Shown here piece after piece: positions 17,971-27,160 of a stretch of 64,000 bases of DNA (within the stretch, counting starts at the first letter, position 1; each line of letters starts with the position of its first letter). The stretch comes from Rhynchopus sp. YZ270_cl-10. Its lineage: Eukaryota > Euglenozoa > Diplonemea > Diplonemida > Diplonemidae. The stretch is taken from contig OZ037849.1 in the NCBI GenBank assembly GCA_964035575.1, forward strand, positions 1,178,001 to 1,242,000, written 5' to 3'. The notes under the pieces were generated by a model. That model was not told the origin of the DNA and made no database searches. It was given only the letters and a program-made list of their open reading frames with translations. The position numbers were made by a program, and so were the translations under genes.

Positions 17971-19119
17971 TGCATACAACAGACGAAGCGGTACGCGTAC
18001 GGTTGTAAGGAAATAATACAAGCCGAAATGTTTGGGTGTCTTCGGTTCGAATGATTGGAATTGTGTGTGAAACTCAAACTTAAATACTGGCTCTTCTATC
18101 TTGTTCTTTTACTCATTGTTTTCCTGTCATTGCCCTTTGCTTGTGCTCCCCGACTCCAATTCAACCAACACTTACAGAGGGGGGTCAAAAAGTTATTAGC
18201 GTTTTCCATTTGAAAAAGGGGATGCGTCCAATGAAAATCATTTCGTATAGACACGGTATGGTGGCGATCGCGCGCCATGAGACCGCGATCGCACGCGATC
18301 GCGATCGCGCGATCGCGCAAAAATTGTCGCGATCGCACACACGAAAAAGTGGCGATCGCGCGCGATCGCCCGCGATCGCGGAAATCGCCCTGGGGAAAAA
18401 ATTTTTTTTGTGGGGGAAAAATTTTTTTTTTGTGCAGGAAAAAAAAATTTTTGTGGGCAAAAAAAACCAATGAGCGATACACGGTGGCCTGCGCCTGACT
18501 CTGGCACTGGGGGTACACAGGTACACCCAGAGTGCCAGAGTCAAGGGTCCCCCCTAATGACATAACGAAGTATCGCTTGAAAGTACCGTTCAAGAAAACC
18601 TTGGATTGACCAAATCGAGAAAAAAATTGTCAAGTCGAAATTTCAGCCAAAATACGGTCATTTTGGTCATACCGGTGTATGTAGTAGCTAGAACACGTAC
18701 ATAGCCAATTTTCTGAGCGATTTCCTTCACAAAAAAAAATTTTTTTTTTTTTTTGTGAAAAATTGGTCAAAAATCGACTTGTCTTTGGTAAAAACCACGA
18801 AAAATCGGCTGCGGAAACCCGCGTTTTAGACCCCCACAGAAGCTCAAAAGTGCCAAATTTTGCTTTCAATGGCCTCAAATCGTCGAAATTAGGCCTACAT
18901 AGGGCAAAAAAATAAAAATTGAGAGTCCTTTTCCCTATGAGGCAATAACCAGCGAAGGCACGTTGGTTCACCGTCGAGCGATCGCGCGATCGCACGCGAT
19001 CGCGCTATTTTTTGCGCGATCGCGATTTTCCCCAGATCGCGCGCGATCGCAGTCTCATGGCGCGCGATCGCGACCATACCGTGTATAGAAGAGCTCAAGA
19101 ATGTAGGTTTTATTATTTT
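17971..19119. mobile_element. 1149-bp insertion in a type B gene
   Basis: Boundaries come from alignment with 24236-24260. The left 275 bp are unremarkable AT-rich sequence. The right part is mostly the GCGATCGC element at 18250-19083. A near-perfect hairpin (GACTCTGGCACT ... AGTGCCAGAGTC) lies at about 18496-18543. There is no coding content and no clear target duplication at the outer junctions. Confidence 0.7.
18250..19083. mobile_element. TIR element with GCGATCGC-dense ends
   Basis: The termini ACACGGTATGGT and ACCATACCGTG are inverted, extending inward through about 100 bp of imperfect inverted repeat crowded with GCGATCGC/CGATCGCG palindromes and a shared CGCGCCATGAGAC block. TATAG at 18245-18249 and 19084-19088 is a possible 5-bp target duplication. 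The middle is AT-rich, with A8/T17 runs and no ORF. It is non-autonomous and its superfamily is unknown. Confidence 0.65.
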
Positions 19120-20702
19120 GGGATTTGAACGGGCGCACAACCTACGATCCACATTGGCCTCTCCTCGTGGTCATCATTGACATGCTGCTTGTGATGCAGG
19201 TGCCCACACGGTACACCCTAGGTCTTGTGTGTTTTGTTGTTGTGTGGCTGTTTCTTCTTGGTGTTGAGGAGGGCTTCAGGTTTGGGCTGTACGACCTGCC
19301 AGGGCTGTCATCGCAAGAGGGCGAGTTTGGAAGGCTCGCTTTGGCCTCTGAAAAGCTTGTCTGCACAAAGCTGCCATGTGTGGCCCCCTTTCCTCAATCC
19401 GGCCTGCTTACAGCGTTCTCCGTCTTTGTCGTTGACTTTCTTGTGACACGTGGTTTCGCACGTGAGGTGCTGAAGGAGCAGGCATCAATGGAGCGGACGA
19501 TCAACGCTGTGCAGGAGATCGCCTCGCTCCTGGCAGGATACGACGTGGAGAAGGTGGCGGAGCTGCTGGAGGAGCATGAACATGAGCTGCCTGTGGGGAT
19601 GACGGTGGCATTGCGTGCGTTGGAGAAGAACCTGCGGTTGTACAAAGCTTACCTGCCACAGACGTGCTTTATCTTGGAATCATCTGATGAAGGTGCAGAG
19701 GAGTGTCTCATCTACGAGCGCAGCAGCGTGCAGCAGGGCAATGGCACAGAAGAGACACGGACGTCCAGTTTCACAAGTGGAAGCATGCCTGATGCAAGCT
19801 TACCTACAGGTGTACGACACGTTGCTTTGGTGCTCACGTCTGTGAAGGCGACTCTGCTGACGGTGAACATCAAAGACACGTTGCGTCTGGTGGAGCAGGA
19901 CAGTGCACACTTCTCCTCCTTCTTCACAACTCTTCTTCTGAAGACGTTGAAAGCAACAGATGCACACCGTGGGATGGTGGACGTGTTCATCGGTGACAGG
20001 GTGCACTGCTCGTTCAACACGTCAAGGCAGTGTGCAAACCACGCCACCTCAGCACTGCACACAGCAGAGGTGCTGTTCAGGGGGTTGAAGCTGTCGCAGG
20101 TGAACATCGGTGTTGCAACTGGGAAGGTGCTGCGTGGTGACATGGGGTGTGAAGTGATGCGCCGCTTCAGCATGGTGGGCACACTTGTGCGTGACGTGCA
20201 TGGGATGGAACGTGCAGGACGTATCCTTGGCTGCGACGTGCTCTGCAACCGTATGTGCTTCAGCGATGCTGAGTGTGAACACGAGATGCGCCTGATTCCG
20301 TGCAAGGTGGAAGTGTCTGCAACCTCTGACACACCTGAAGTGGTTGCCGAGCTTCTGCTTGACATGGCACGCTCCAGCATCGCCGAAGAAGAGTGGATGT
20401 ACCTCATAGGGGAGAACAGTGCGTGGGATCAGTACAACACAGCAGTGCGGAGGTACCTGAAAGGCGATGTGTCTGCAGCAGCGGTTGAAGAGGCTGCACA
20501 GGGTTGTCCTTGTGAACGGAGCCCTTTGAACGTGCATCCCTCGACAGTCAAGGGCGGGCTTCTGAGTGTGGCCTTGGCACGCCCTTTGCGGGAGGGGACT
20601 GAGTGTCGCTTTCAAACCTTTTCAGGTGAGTACTGCGACACGCTGTCTGATGATTTTAGTTCACGTGCCGGAGGTGGGAAAGAATTCAAGGCGACTCTTT
20701 AA

Positions 20703-21331
20703 CATCCTGGTGCTGTTCTCTGATGCCGGATGTGTTCACTTGTTTAACTGTCATTTCTGCTTGCTGTGATCTTGTTATGATGACAACGCTGGTGTGGTCC
20801 ATCTTGGTATGCGTGTCACTCAGCGTGCACGCAAGGTATATTTTTTGTCACCTTTTCTTCGTTTGGCCCACACCAGATGAATGTACACCGGCAGTACTGT
20901 CTCTCCTACCTCAAAAACAAGAGTGGTCTTTTCCAAGACTTCAAGAATGTCGTTGGGTAGTTTCTGTGTGATGATGCCCCACATTCAAAACACACATTAC
21001 GTTTGTTTTTGGGGAAGTTCAGAATACAAAAAGAGTCACGAAACCCTTTTTTTATAAAGAGTCAAACTTGATGCACTGTTGTGCATTCCAGTTCTTCGTA
21101 GTGGTCCTTCTCTCCTGCACCTATTGAGTATTCGCGTGAACAACTGCCATTTGCGTTATCATATCAATTGAGTTGTTTCTGCCTTGCGACGTCGTGAGCG
21201 GCATTTGTGCGTCACTACCATGGCTGGTGGTTGCACCGGACAGCAAAGTTAATAATTACAGAATCACAGTCGGAGCACCAGACAACTGCAACACAACAAA
21301 GTACATCACACTACAGGGGACAAGGGAGGGG
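20703..21331 (+). promoter_or_regulatory. Intergenic region B to A; empty site of the composite insertion
   Basis: It joins the 3' flank of the type B gene to the GTCACC flank of the next type A gene across a run of six T (20841-20846), the uninterrupted form of the locus split at 6421/14583. It contains the GTCTT-TTCC-AAGAC stem-loop (20926-20939) and the CACTACAG acceptor before 21332. Confidence 0.6.
20926..20939 (+). promoter_or_regulatory. Recurrent intergenic stem-loop, copy 2
   Basis: Same sequence and position as the copy at 14663, about 400 bp before a type A start, as expected from the unit duplication. Confidence 0.4.
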
Positions 21332-23446
21332 ATGCAGTGTCTCAATGGCGTGCTCTCCTTGGACGGGACACTGAGCACCAAAAGGAAGGAGCTGCGCACA
21401 CAGTACTTCATATTTTCCAGCGTGGGTCTGGGCGCTGCGGTCATTAGTCTGGTGTCGACACTGGAGCTGCAGATGAGCCATCCAATGTATTTCATGGGGA
21501 CAGTGCTGGTCCTGCTTGGGTTCGTCATTGCAATCGCTTCAGTGCTGTGCAGGGTTCCGTTGACAACAAGGGTGGTGGTGGGCACGTTGTACATGGTCAC
21601 ATGTGGAATGCTGATGTGGGATTTGAATGCACGCACAGTATCGTATGTACAATGGCCTCTCCTCGTGCTCATCATCGACATGTTGCTTGTGATGCGGGTG
21701 CCCACACGGTACAGTCTAGGTCTCGTGTGCATAGTGGTCCTGTGGTTGTTGCTGCTTGGTGTTGAGGAGAGCTTCAGGTTTGGTCTGTTCGACCTGCCAG
21801 GGTTGGCGCCACAGGAGGGTAAGTACGGACGGCTGTATTACGCAAGTCGTCGCCAGTCCTGTCCCACCTTGCCGTGTCCAACAGCCTTTCCTTCGCCAAT
21901 AGTGCTCTCAGCAATGGCCGTTTTTGTGATTGACTTCATTGTGACACGTGGGTTCGCACGTGAGGTGCTGAAGGAGCAGGCAGCAATGGAGCAGACAATA
22001 GAGGCAGTGCAGGAGATTGCGTCGTTGCTCGCAAAGTACGACGTGGAAGGTGTGGCGCGCATGCTCAAGATGCGTGCGGCGGAGCTCCCCGAGCAGATGT
22101 ACGAGACGCTGCAGACAATGGAGCAGAACCTGCGCCGCTACAAGCCCTACCTCCCTGCTGCGCTGTTTGAGGAGATGGAGGAGGAGGGTGGGGAGCGGCA
22201 CATGTCTGTGGCACCACCCGGGCTAACAAGCGAGACAGCAACAATTGTGTTCACAGACATACGTGCATCAACATCGATCTGGGAACATGCACCTGAAGGG
22301 ATGCATGCTGGGCTGAAGATCCACAACACCGTGATACGCGAGGTGATGCAGATGTTTGGTGGGTACGAAGTGAAGACGCTTGGTGATGCCTTCATGGTTG
22401 CCTTCACATCAACAGAGGACGGGGTGAACTTCGGTCTGCGTGTGCACGAACTCCTGCGTGAAGCTGTCTGGCCTGATTCACTACTTGAGGATGCACCAAT
22501 CTGTGCTGAACAGGGACCACTTTGGGGAGGACTGACTGTGCGCATTGGTGTGAACACAGGCCCTGTGAGTGTGGAGGAGAACGCACTGACGGGACGGACA
22601 GACTACTTTGGCCACACAGTGAACGTTGCTGCCCGCCTTGAGAGCACATGCAAGCCTGGTGCTGTGGCTGTGCCTTCTGACCTTTACACATCTGAGTGCA
22701 GGTCTTGCTCTGCTGTTGTTGGGGATGCGGAGGCAATGGACTTGAAGGGTGTGTCTGGGACAACGTTTGTGCAATGTGTGTGGCCTTTGTCACTTGCGGG
22801 TCGCAAGCTCAGTCCCCTCAAAGAACCTTCTGTGATGCTGAAGTCTGTGGAGGTACGAGAATTCGAGTCTTCGTTGAGCGTCAAAACCAATTCAAGTTCA
22901 ATGTGTACTTTCAGCCACGCCATGACACTTCCGTTTGACGCAACTGTTGGCACTGTGCATCTTGCCGTTGGTGACGAGTGTGACCCTTCAGCACTGCACC
23001 ACCTGAGCCTTGCCCTGACGAGACTCACAGTGGCACTGGACCAGAACGGTGGGACCTTGGTGACGCTGCTTGGGAGCCGTGTCTGTGTTGGGTGGAACCT
23101 GACCCGGCCAGCACCTGCACACATGGAGAACGCAGTGCGCTTTGCACAACGCCTTTTGGGGACTGCAGTGCTGTCTGGTGCAGGGCTTGTGACAGGTTCG
23201 GTGCAACACGGAGATGTTGGTGCTCGGAAGCAACGCTTTGTGACTGTGATGGGGCAGACTGTGTACCGGAGCTGGGCGCTGAGCGACACGGCACGGGAGG
23301 GGAGGCAGTGTTTGTACGAACCTCCTTTCGGGACTGTGCTTCCTGCTGCGTTGAAGCTGGCACTGCAGTCTGAGGGCAAAGCACATGGGTTGTACCAGGT
23401 CATCCAGATGCAGAGTCAGTACAGGCAGGAGATGGAACACGCATGA
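21332..23446 (+). CDS. Type A membrane adenylyl cyclase
   Basis: 704 aa starting MQCLNGVLSLDGTL; the frame is open from 21173 with no earlier ATG. The TM module and linker are almost identical to the 15076 copy. The catalytic domain is complete (FTDIRAST, KTLGDAFM, DYFGHTVNVAARLE). The spacer between the two cyclase domains differs (LKSVEVREFESSLSVK), and the segment before it (GPVSVEENALTG) matches the partial copy at 1-1127 rather than 15076 (GPVTMELSVLTG). Such block-wise mixing suggests gene conversion between paralogues. The C-terminal degenerate domain is present and the end differs (QYRQEMEHA). It should be a cAMP-producing integral membrane enzyme. Confidence 0.88.
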   Translation: MQCLNGVLSLDGTLSTKRKELRTQYFIFSSVGLGAAVISLVSTLELQMSHPMYFMGTVLVLLGFVIAIASVLCRVPLTTRVVVGTLYMVTCGMLMWDLNARTVSYVQWPLLVLIIDMLLVMRVPTRYSLGLVCIVVLWLLLLGVEESFRFGLFDLPGLAPQEGKYGRLYYASRRQSCPTLPCPTAFPSPIVLSAMAVFVIDFIVTRGFAREVLKEQAAMEQTIEAVQEIASLLAKYDVEGVARMLKMRAAELPEQMYETLQTMEQNLRRYKPYLPAALFEEMEEEGGERHMSVAPPGLTSETATIVFTDIRASTSIWEHAPEGMHAGLKIHNTVIREVMQMFGGYEVKTLGDAFMVAFTSTEDGVNFGLRVHELLREAVWPDSLLEDAPICAEQGPLWGGLTVRIGVNTGPVSVEENALTGRTDYFGHTVNVAARLESTCKPGAVAVPSDLYTSECRSCSAVVGDAEAMDLKGVSGTTFVQCVWPLSLAGRKLSPLKEPSVMLKSVEVREFESSLSVKTNSSSMCTFSHAMTLPFDATVGTVHLAVGDECDPSALHHLSLALTRLTVALDQNGGTLVTLLGSRVCVGWNLTRPAPAHMENAVRFAQRLLGTAVLSGAGLVTGSVQHGDVGARKQRFVTVMGQTVYRSWALSDTAREGRQCLYEPPFGTVLPAALKLALQSEGKAHGLYQVIQMQSQYRQEMEHA

Positions 23447-23961
23447 CTGCCACACTTTAACTTGGGTGCTTGTTAGAAGTGCATACTAACTGCATGGTAG
23501 TCATCTTTTCTAAGATTATTCCCGTGTCTCGTCGTCACCACATTTTTTGTTATTTTAGGCACAAAGTGCAAAATATTCTGCACGCGACTTTATTTTTGTG
23601 AGGGACTATCGAGAACAAGTATTGAGTTAAGAGGGTGAAGGTGGTCTTTTACAAGAATCTCGCTTCGCATTAGTCTGTAACAGTCTTTCATTTTGCGTGT
23701 ATGTTTACGAATTCTTCACTCTGCATCTCCGGACGGCACTTTCCTCGTTGTCGTGAAAAATAAATGCGTGTAAACGAGAACCAAAAATATGATGTTCTGC
23801 CCTTACCGAACAATAGAGTTTGGGATACCCCTTGAGTAATTGCAAAAGTTTAATTCATCTGTACACACACCACCCCCTCCACACAGGGCACACAAACACT
23901 CACAAGTTGTTGGTGAAGCTATCTATTCCTAGCTCTGTCGTGGCAGGTCCGCAGAGACGAG
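23447..23961 (+). promoter_or_regulatory. Intergenic region upstream of type B gene
   Basis: No gene is seen. The first 250 bp are specific to this copy and include a weak form of the stem-loop (GGTCTTTTACAAGA, 23644-23657). From 23705 it matches the region before 17682, ending CGTGGCAGGTCCGCAGAGACGAGATG. Confidence 0.35.
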
Positions 23962-25749
23962 ATGAAGTGTCTCGATGCGTTGCTATCGCTGAACGGGACA
24001 CTGAGCGCGAAGAAGAAGCAGCAACGCACGCAGTACTTTATCTTTGTCAGTGTGGGCCTGTTTTTATCACTCACGGCCTTAGCCGCCACCTCGGAGATGT
24101 ACACGTCGCAGCCTGCGCTCTTGCTCGGGAATAGCCTGTCACTACTTGGCATGAGCATTGGCCTGTGTGTAGTGCTGTGCAGGTTTCACTTGAGCACAAG
24201 GCTTGTAGTTGGCACACTGTACTTGATCGCGTCTGCAATATTTGTGTGGGATTTGAACGGGCGCACAATCTACAATCCTGAGTGGCCTCTCCTTGTGCTT
24301 GTGATTGACATGCTGCTTGTGATGCAGGTGCCCACACGGTACACCCTAGGTCTTGTGTGTTTTGTTGTTGTGTGGCTGTTTCTTCTTGGTGTTGAGGAGA
24401 GCTTCAGGTTTGGTCTGTACGACCTGCCAGGGCTGCCGTCGCAAGAGGGCGAGTTTGGAAGGCTCGCTTTGGCCTCTGAAAAGCTTGTCTGCACAAAGCT
24501 GCCATGTGTGGCCCCCTTTCCTCAATCCGGCCTGATTACAGCGTTCTCCGTCTTTGTCGTTGACTTCATCGTGACACGTGGTTTCGCACGTGAGGTGCTG
24601 AAGGAGCAGGCATCAATGGAGCGGACGATCAACGCTGTGCAGGAGATCGCCTCACTCCTGGCAGGATACGACGTGGAGAAGGTGGCGGAGCTGCTGGAGG
24701 AGCATGAACATGAGCTGCCTGTGGGGATGACGGTGGCATTGCGTGCGTTGGAGAAGAACCTGCGGTTGTACAAAGCTTACCTGCCACAGACGTGCTTTAT
24801 CGTGGAATCATCTGACGAAGGTGCAGAGGAGTGTCTCATCTACGAGCGCAGCAGCGTGCAGCAGGGCAATGGCACAGAAGAGACACGGACGTCCAGTGTC
24901 ACAAGTGGAAGCATGCCTGATGCAAGCTTACCTACAGGTGTACGACACGTTGCTTTGGGGCTCGCATCTGGGAAGGCGACTCTGCTGACGGTGAACATCA
25001 AAGACACGTTGCGTCTGGTGGAAGAGGACAGCGAACACTTCTCCTCCTTCTTCACAACTCTTCTTCTGAAGACGTTGAAGGCAACAGATGCACACCGTGG
25101 GATGGTGGACGTGTTCATCGGTGACAGGGTGCACTGCTCGTTCAACACGTCAAGGCAGTGTGCAAACCACGCCACCTCAGCACTGCACACAGCAGAGGTG
25201 CTGTTCAGAGGGTTGAAGTCGCAGGTGAACATCGGTGTTGCGACTGGGAAGGTGCTGCGTGGTGACATGGGGTGTGAAGTGATGCGCCGCTTCAGCATGG
25301 TGGGCACACTTGTGCGTGACGTGCATGGGATGGAACGTGCAGGACGTATCCTTGGCTGTGACGTGCTCTGCAACCGCCTCTGCTTCAGCGATGCTGAGTG
25401 CGAACACGAGATGCGCCTGATTCCGTGCAAGGTGGAAGTGTCTGCAACCTCTGACACACCTGAAGTGGTTGCCGAGCTTCTGCTTGACATGGCACGCTCC
25501 AGCATCGCCGAAGAAGAGTGGATGTATCTCATAGGGGAGAACAGTGCGTGGGATCAGTACAACACAGCAGTGCGGAAGTACCTGAAAGGCGATGTGTCTG
25601 CAGCAGCAGTTGAAGAGGCTGCACAGGGTTGTCCTTGTGAACGGAGCCCTTTGAATGTGCATCCCTCGACAGTCAAGGGCGGGCTTTTGAGTGTGGCCTT
25701 GGCACCACCGCTGCGAAGTGAGGCATGCGAAAGTATAGAAAAATTTTGA
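23962..25749 (+). CDS. Type B six-TM protein with degenerate cyclase domain
   Basis: 595 aa starting MKCLDALLSLNGTLSAKKK, intact, and the best reference for the interrupted copy at 17682. It has six TM segments, cysteine-pair loop CTKLPC, KEQASMERTI helix, NLRLYKAYLP, a Ser/Glu-rich variable linker, and a cyclase-like domain with GDRVHCSF and GVATGKVLRGDMG. The first metal Asp position is Asn, the substrate Lys is Val, and the Asn/Arg pair is absent. Two residues (Leu-Ser) before SQVNIG are missing compared with other copies. The tail ends PPLRSEACESIEKF. It directly follows a type A gene. It is probably non-catalytic, and a role as dimer partner is inferred. Confidence 0.78.
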   Translation: MKCLDALLSLNGTLSAKKKQQRTQYFIFVSVGLFLSLTALAATSEMYTSQPALLLGNSLSLLGMSIGLCVVLCRFHLSTRLVVGTLYLIASAIFVWDLNGRTIYNPEWPLLVLVIDMLLVMQVPTRYTLGLVCFVVVWLFLLGVEESFRFGLYDLPGLPSQEGEFGRLALASEKLVCTKLPCVAPFPQSGLITAFSVFVVDFIVTRGFAREVLKEQASMERTINAVQEIASLLAGYDVEKVAELLEEHEHELPVGMTVALRALEKNLRLYKAYLPQTCFIVESSDEGAEECLIYERSSVQQGNGTEETRTSSVTSGSMPDASLPTGVRHVALGLASGKATLLTVNIKDTLRLVEEDSEHFSSFFTTLLLKTLKATDAHRGMVDVFIGDRVHCSFNTSRQCANHATSALHTAEVLFRGLKSQVNIGVATGKVLRGDMGCEVMRRFSMVGTLVRDVHGMERAGRILGCDVLCNRLCFSDAECEHEMRLIPCKVEVSATSDTPEVVAELLLDMARSSIAEEEWMYLIGENSAWDQYNTAVRKYLKGDVSAAAVEEAAQGCPCERSPLNVHPSTVKGGLLSVALAPPLRSEACESIEKF

Positions 25750-25849
25750 AGTGAGGAGTGAGGCATATGGCAATTATTGCCACATAATTACACACATTGA
25801 ACGGGGCTGATCGCATTTACTGGTCATCTTATAAACTTTTCTTTACTAC

Positions 25850-26455
25850 TGGTGCTTCCCGGGGGGTATGCATTTCACAAATTTTCAATTCAATTCACAA
25901 CTCAACTTTTCACACCCTTTTTTTACTCGTTGGCGAAGCTTATAAATTTCATTTCCGGAATCCGTCCGGCCAGTGGTGGGGTCAATTTTCCGAAATGGAC
26001 AAGTTCTCGTCATTTCCGCACACCACACAGTACACAGGTACACCACATCATGTTCCATCTTGTGAATCCCAGCGTACCCCTCAATGGGTGGGTCACCACC
26101 CCACCCGAAAAAAAAGGACACAAAAAAATAAAAATCATGGTCGCATACTGCGAGTTTTCCTGGATGCGCAGGAAAAATGACTGGGGAGTGTTGGTGGCTC
26201 CGTGACGCCACAGAGCCGGCACACTTCGTTGAGTGCCTCACAAAACCTAAAAATTACTTATTTGCTTTTATCTATTGTCTTCACGCTTTATCGTTGTTGT
26301 TGGGGTGGGAAATAAAAACTTCACAACTTTTCACATTTTTTCACAATTTTTCACCACTTCTCACCAGACTTCACAATTTTATCGCGGTTTCCGTGTTGTG
26401 AAAACTTGTCACATTTTGTGAAAAATTGTGAAATGCACACCCCCCGGAAGCACCA
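25850..26455. mobile_element. 606-bp non-autonomous TIR element with 5-bp target duplication
   Basis: The left end TGGTGCTTCCCGGGGGGT and the right end in reverse complement TGGTGCTTCCGGGGGGTG continue as inverted repeats for at least 37 bp (GCATTTCACAAxTTTTCA). ACTAC flanks both sides (25845-25849 and 26456-26460). Subterminal TTTTCACA motifs recur. There is no ORF of note and the superfamily is not identified. Confidence 0.8.
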
Positions 26456-26531
26456 ACTACGTGGTTTTGATGCTGCTCCCGCGCCTAGCACTATCCTCAT
26501 CATGAGCAGCCGCGTTGTACTAGCGGCGAGT

Positions 26532-26547
26532 GGTCTTTTCCAAGACC
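26532..26547 (+). promoter_or_regulatory. Recurrent intergenic stem-loop, copy 3
   Basis: GGTCTT-TTCC-AAGACC, a 6-bp stem with a TTCC loop. Its flanks are unrelated to copies 1 and 2, so the motif is conserved outside the recent unit duplication. Confidence 0.4.
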
Positions 26548-27160
26548 CTCAACAGTGGGGGCCACTCCTCAATTGTTACTGGGGTGTTTGGCTGTTTGCT
26601 CGGATAGCTCCTCTGAAGCACCCCTTTGTTCACGCTGGGGTGCAGGTAGGTATAGTGTCTGGCAAAGTGCCTTAAGCCACTTAACTTGAGGGTCAATATT
26701 ACGAACCTGGACGAAGTGGCCTTTTTTTTTTTTTTTTGGATTTTCGAAGAAAAAAAACGACTTTCCAGTCGATTCGGTAAACCCCACCCTGGACCCTCAA
26801 TAAATCGATTGCGAGGGGGTTTCGACTCTTGGTTTTCCCTTGATGTTCCTAATACGTTGTCGCGAAATTCTGCTTTCGGCGTGCTGAAGGTGTCATGATT
26901 TGTGGGTGCTCCTGGTTATGTGCAGCTGAGGTTCACTTCTTTGCTCTCTGTTACGAGCGTCAGTTCCAAAAATATCTTCAAGTGGACATTTGACAACCGA
27001 GGGGTGCGGTGTGGTGATGGCAGTCAGACACCTCGCATCTTAGATCCACGCGACCAACATTTTTGTAATGCCTGGCACATGCCCGCTTAAGGTGTCACCA
27101 CGTTATCAACTTTAATACCTTACCCACCCCTCCACAAGAACACAGGTTGACGGGAGGGAG

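Larger units (their letters stand above)
17682..20702 (+). pseudogene. Type B gene split by a 1.15-kb insertion
   Basis: The 5' part (17682-17970) encodes MKCLDALLSLNGTLS through the third TM. The 3' part (from 19120) resumes at DLNGRTTYDPHWPLL and is open to 20702, including the remaining TM segments, NLRLYKAYLP, the degenerate cyclase domain and the GEYCDTLSDDFSS tail. The intact copy at 23962 reads straight through this point, so 17971-19119 is inserted DNA. The insertion does not end in AG at the junction and adds stops, so it is unlikely to be an intron. Outside the insertion both parts look undamaged, so the disruption is recent. The downstream part alone could start at an internal Met but would lack three TM segments. 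Confidence 0.8.
14584..25760 (+). repeat. Tandem duplication of an A-B gene pair (units 14584-20846 and 20847-about 25760)
   Basis: Each unit begins GTCACCTTTTCTTCGTTTGG and runs through about 490 bp of upstream flank, a type A gene, an intergenic region containing ACGAATTCTTCACTCTGC, and a type B gene. The flanks, including non-coding DNA, are nearly identical over long stretches. Unit 1 is longer because of the 1149-bp insertion in its type B gene. Confidence 0.85.
25750..27160. other. Intergenic region with TIR element and leader of next type B gene
   Basis: No gene is seen. It holds the 606-bp TIR element (25850-26455), the stem-loop GGTCTT-TTCC-AAGACC (26532-26547) and an AT-rich stretch. 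It ends in the CCACAAG...ACACAGG...GGGAGGGAGATG leader shared with the starts at 1514 and 4420. Confidence 0.5.

Noticed and set aside
18250-19083. Cyanobacterial origin suggested by HIP1-like GCGATCGC
   Set aside because: The octamers are confined to inverted element ends; all surrounding genes and flanks are typical of the rest of the contig.
17971-19119. Insertion in the type B gene as an intron
   Set aside because: The right junction is TTTTG|GG rather than AG, the sister gene has no intron, and the insert contains a TIR element.
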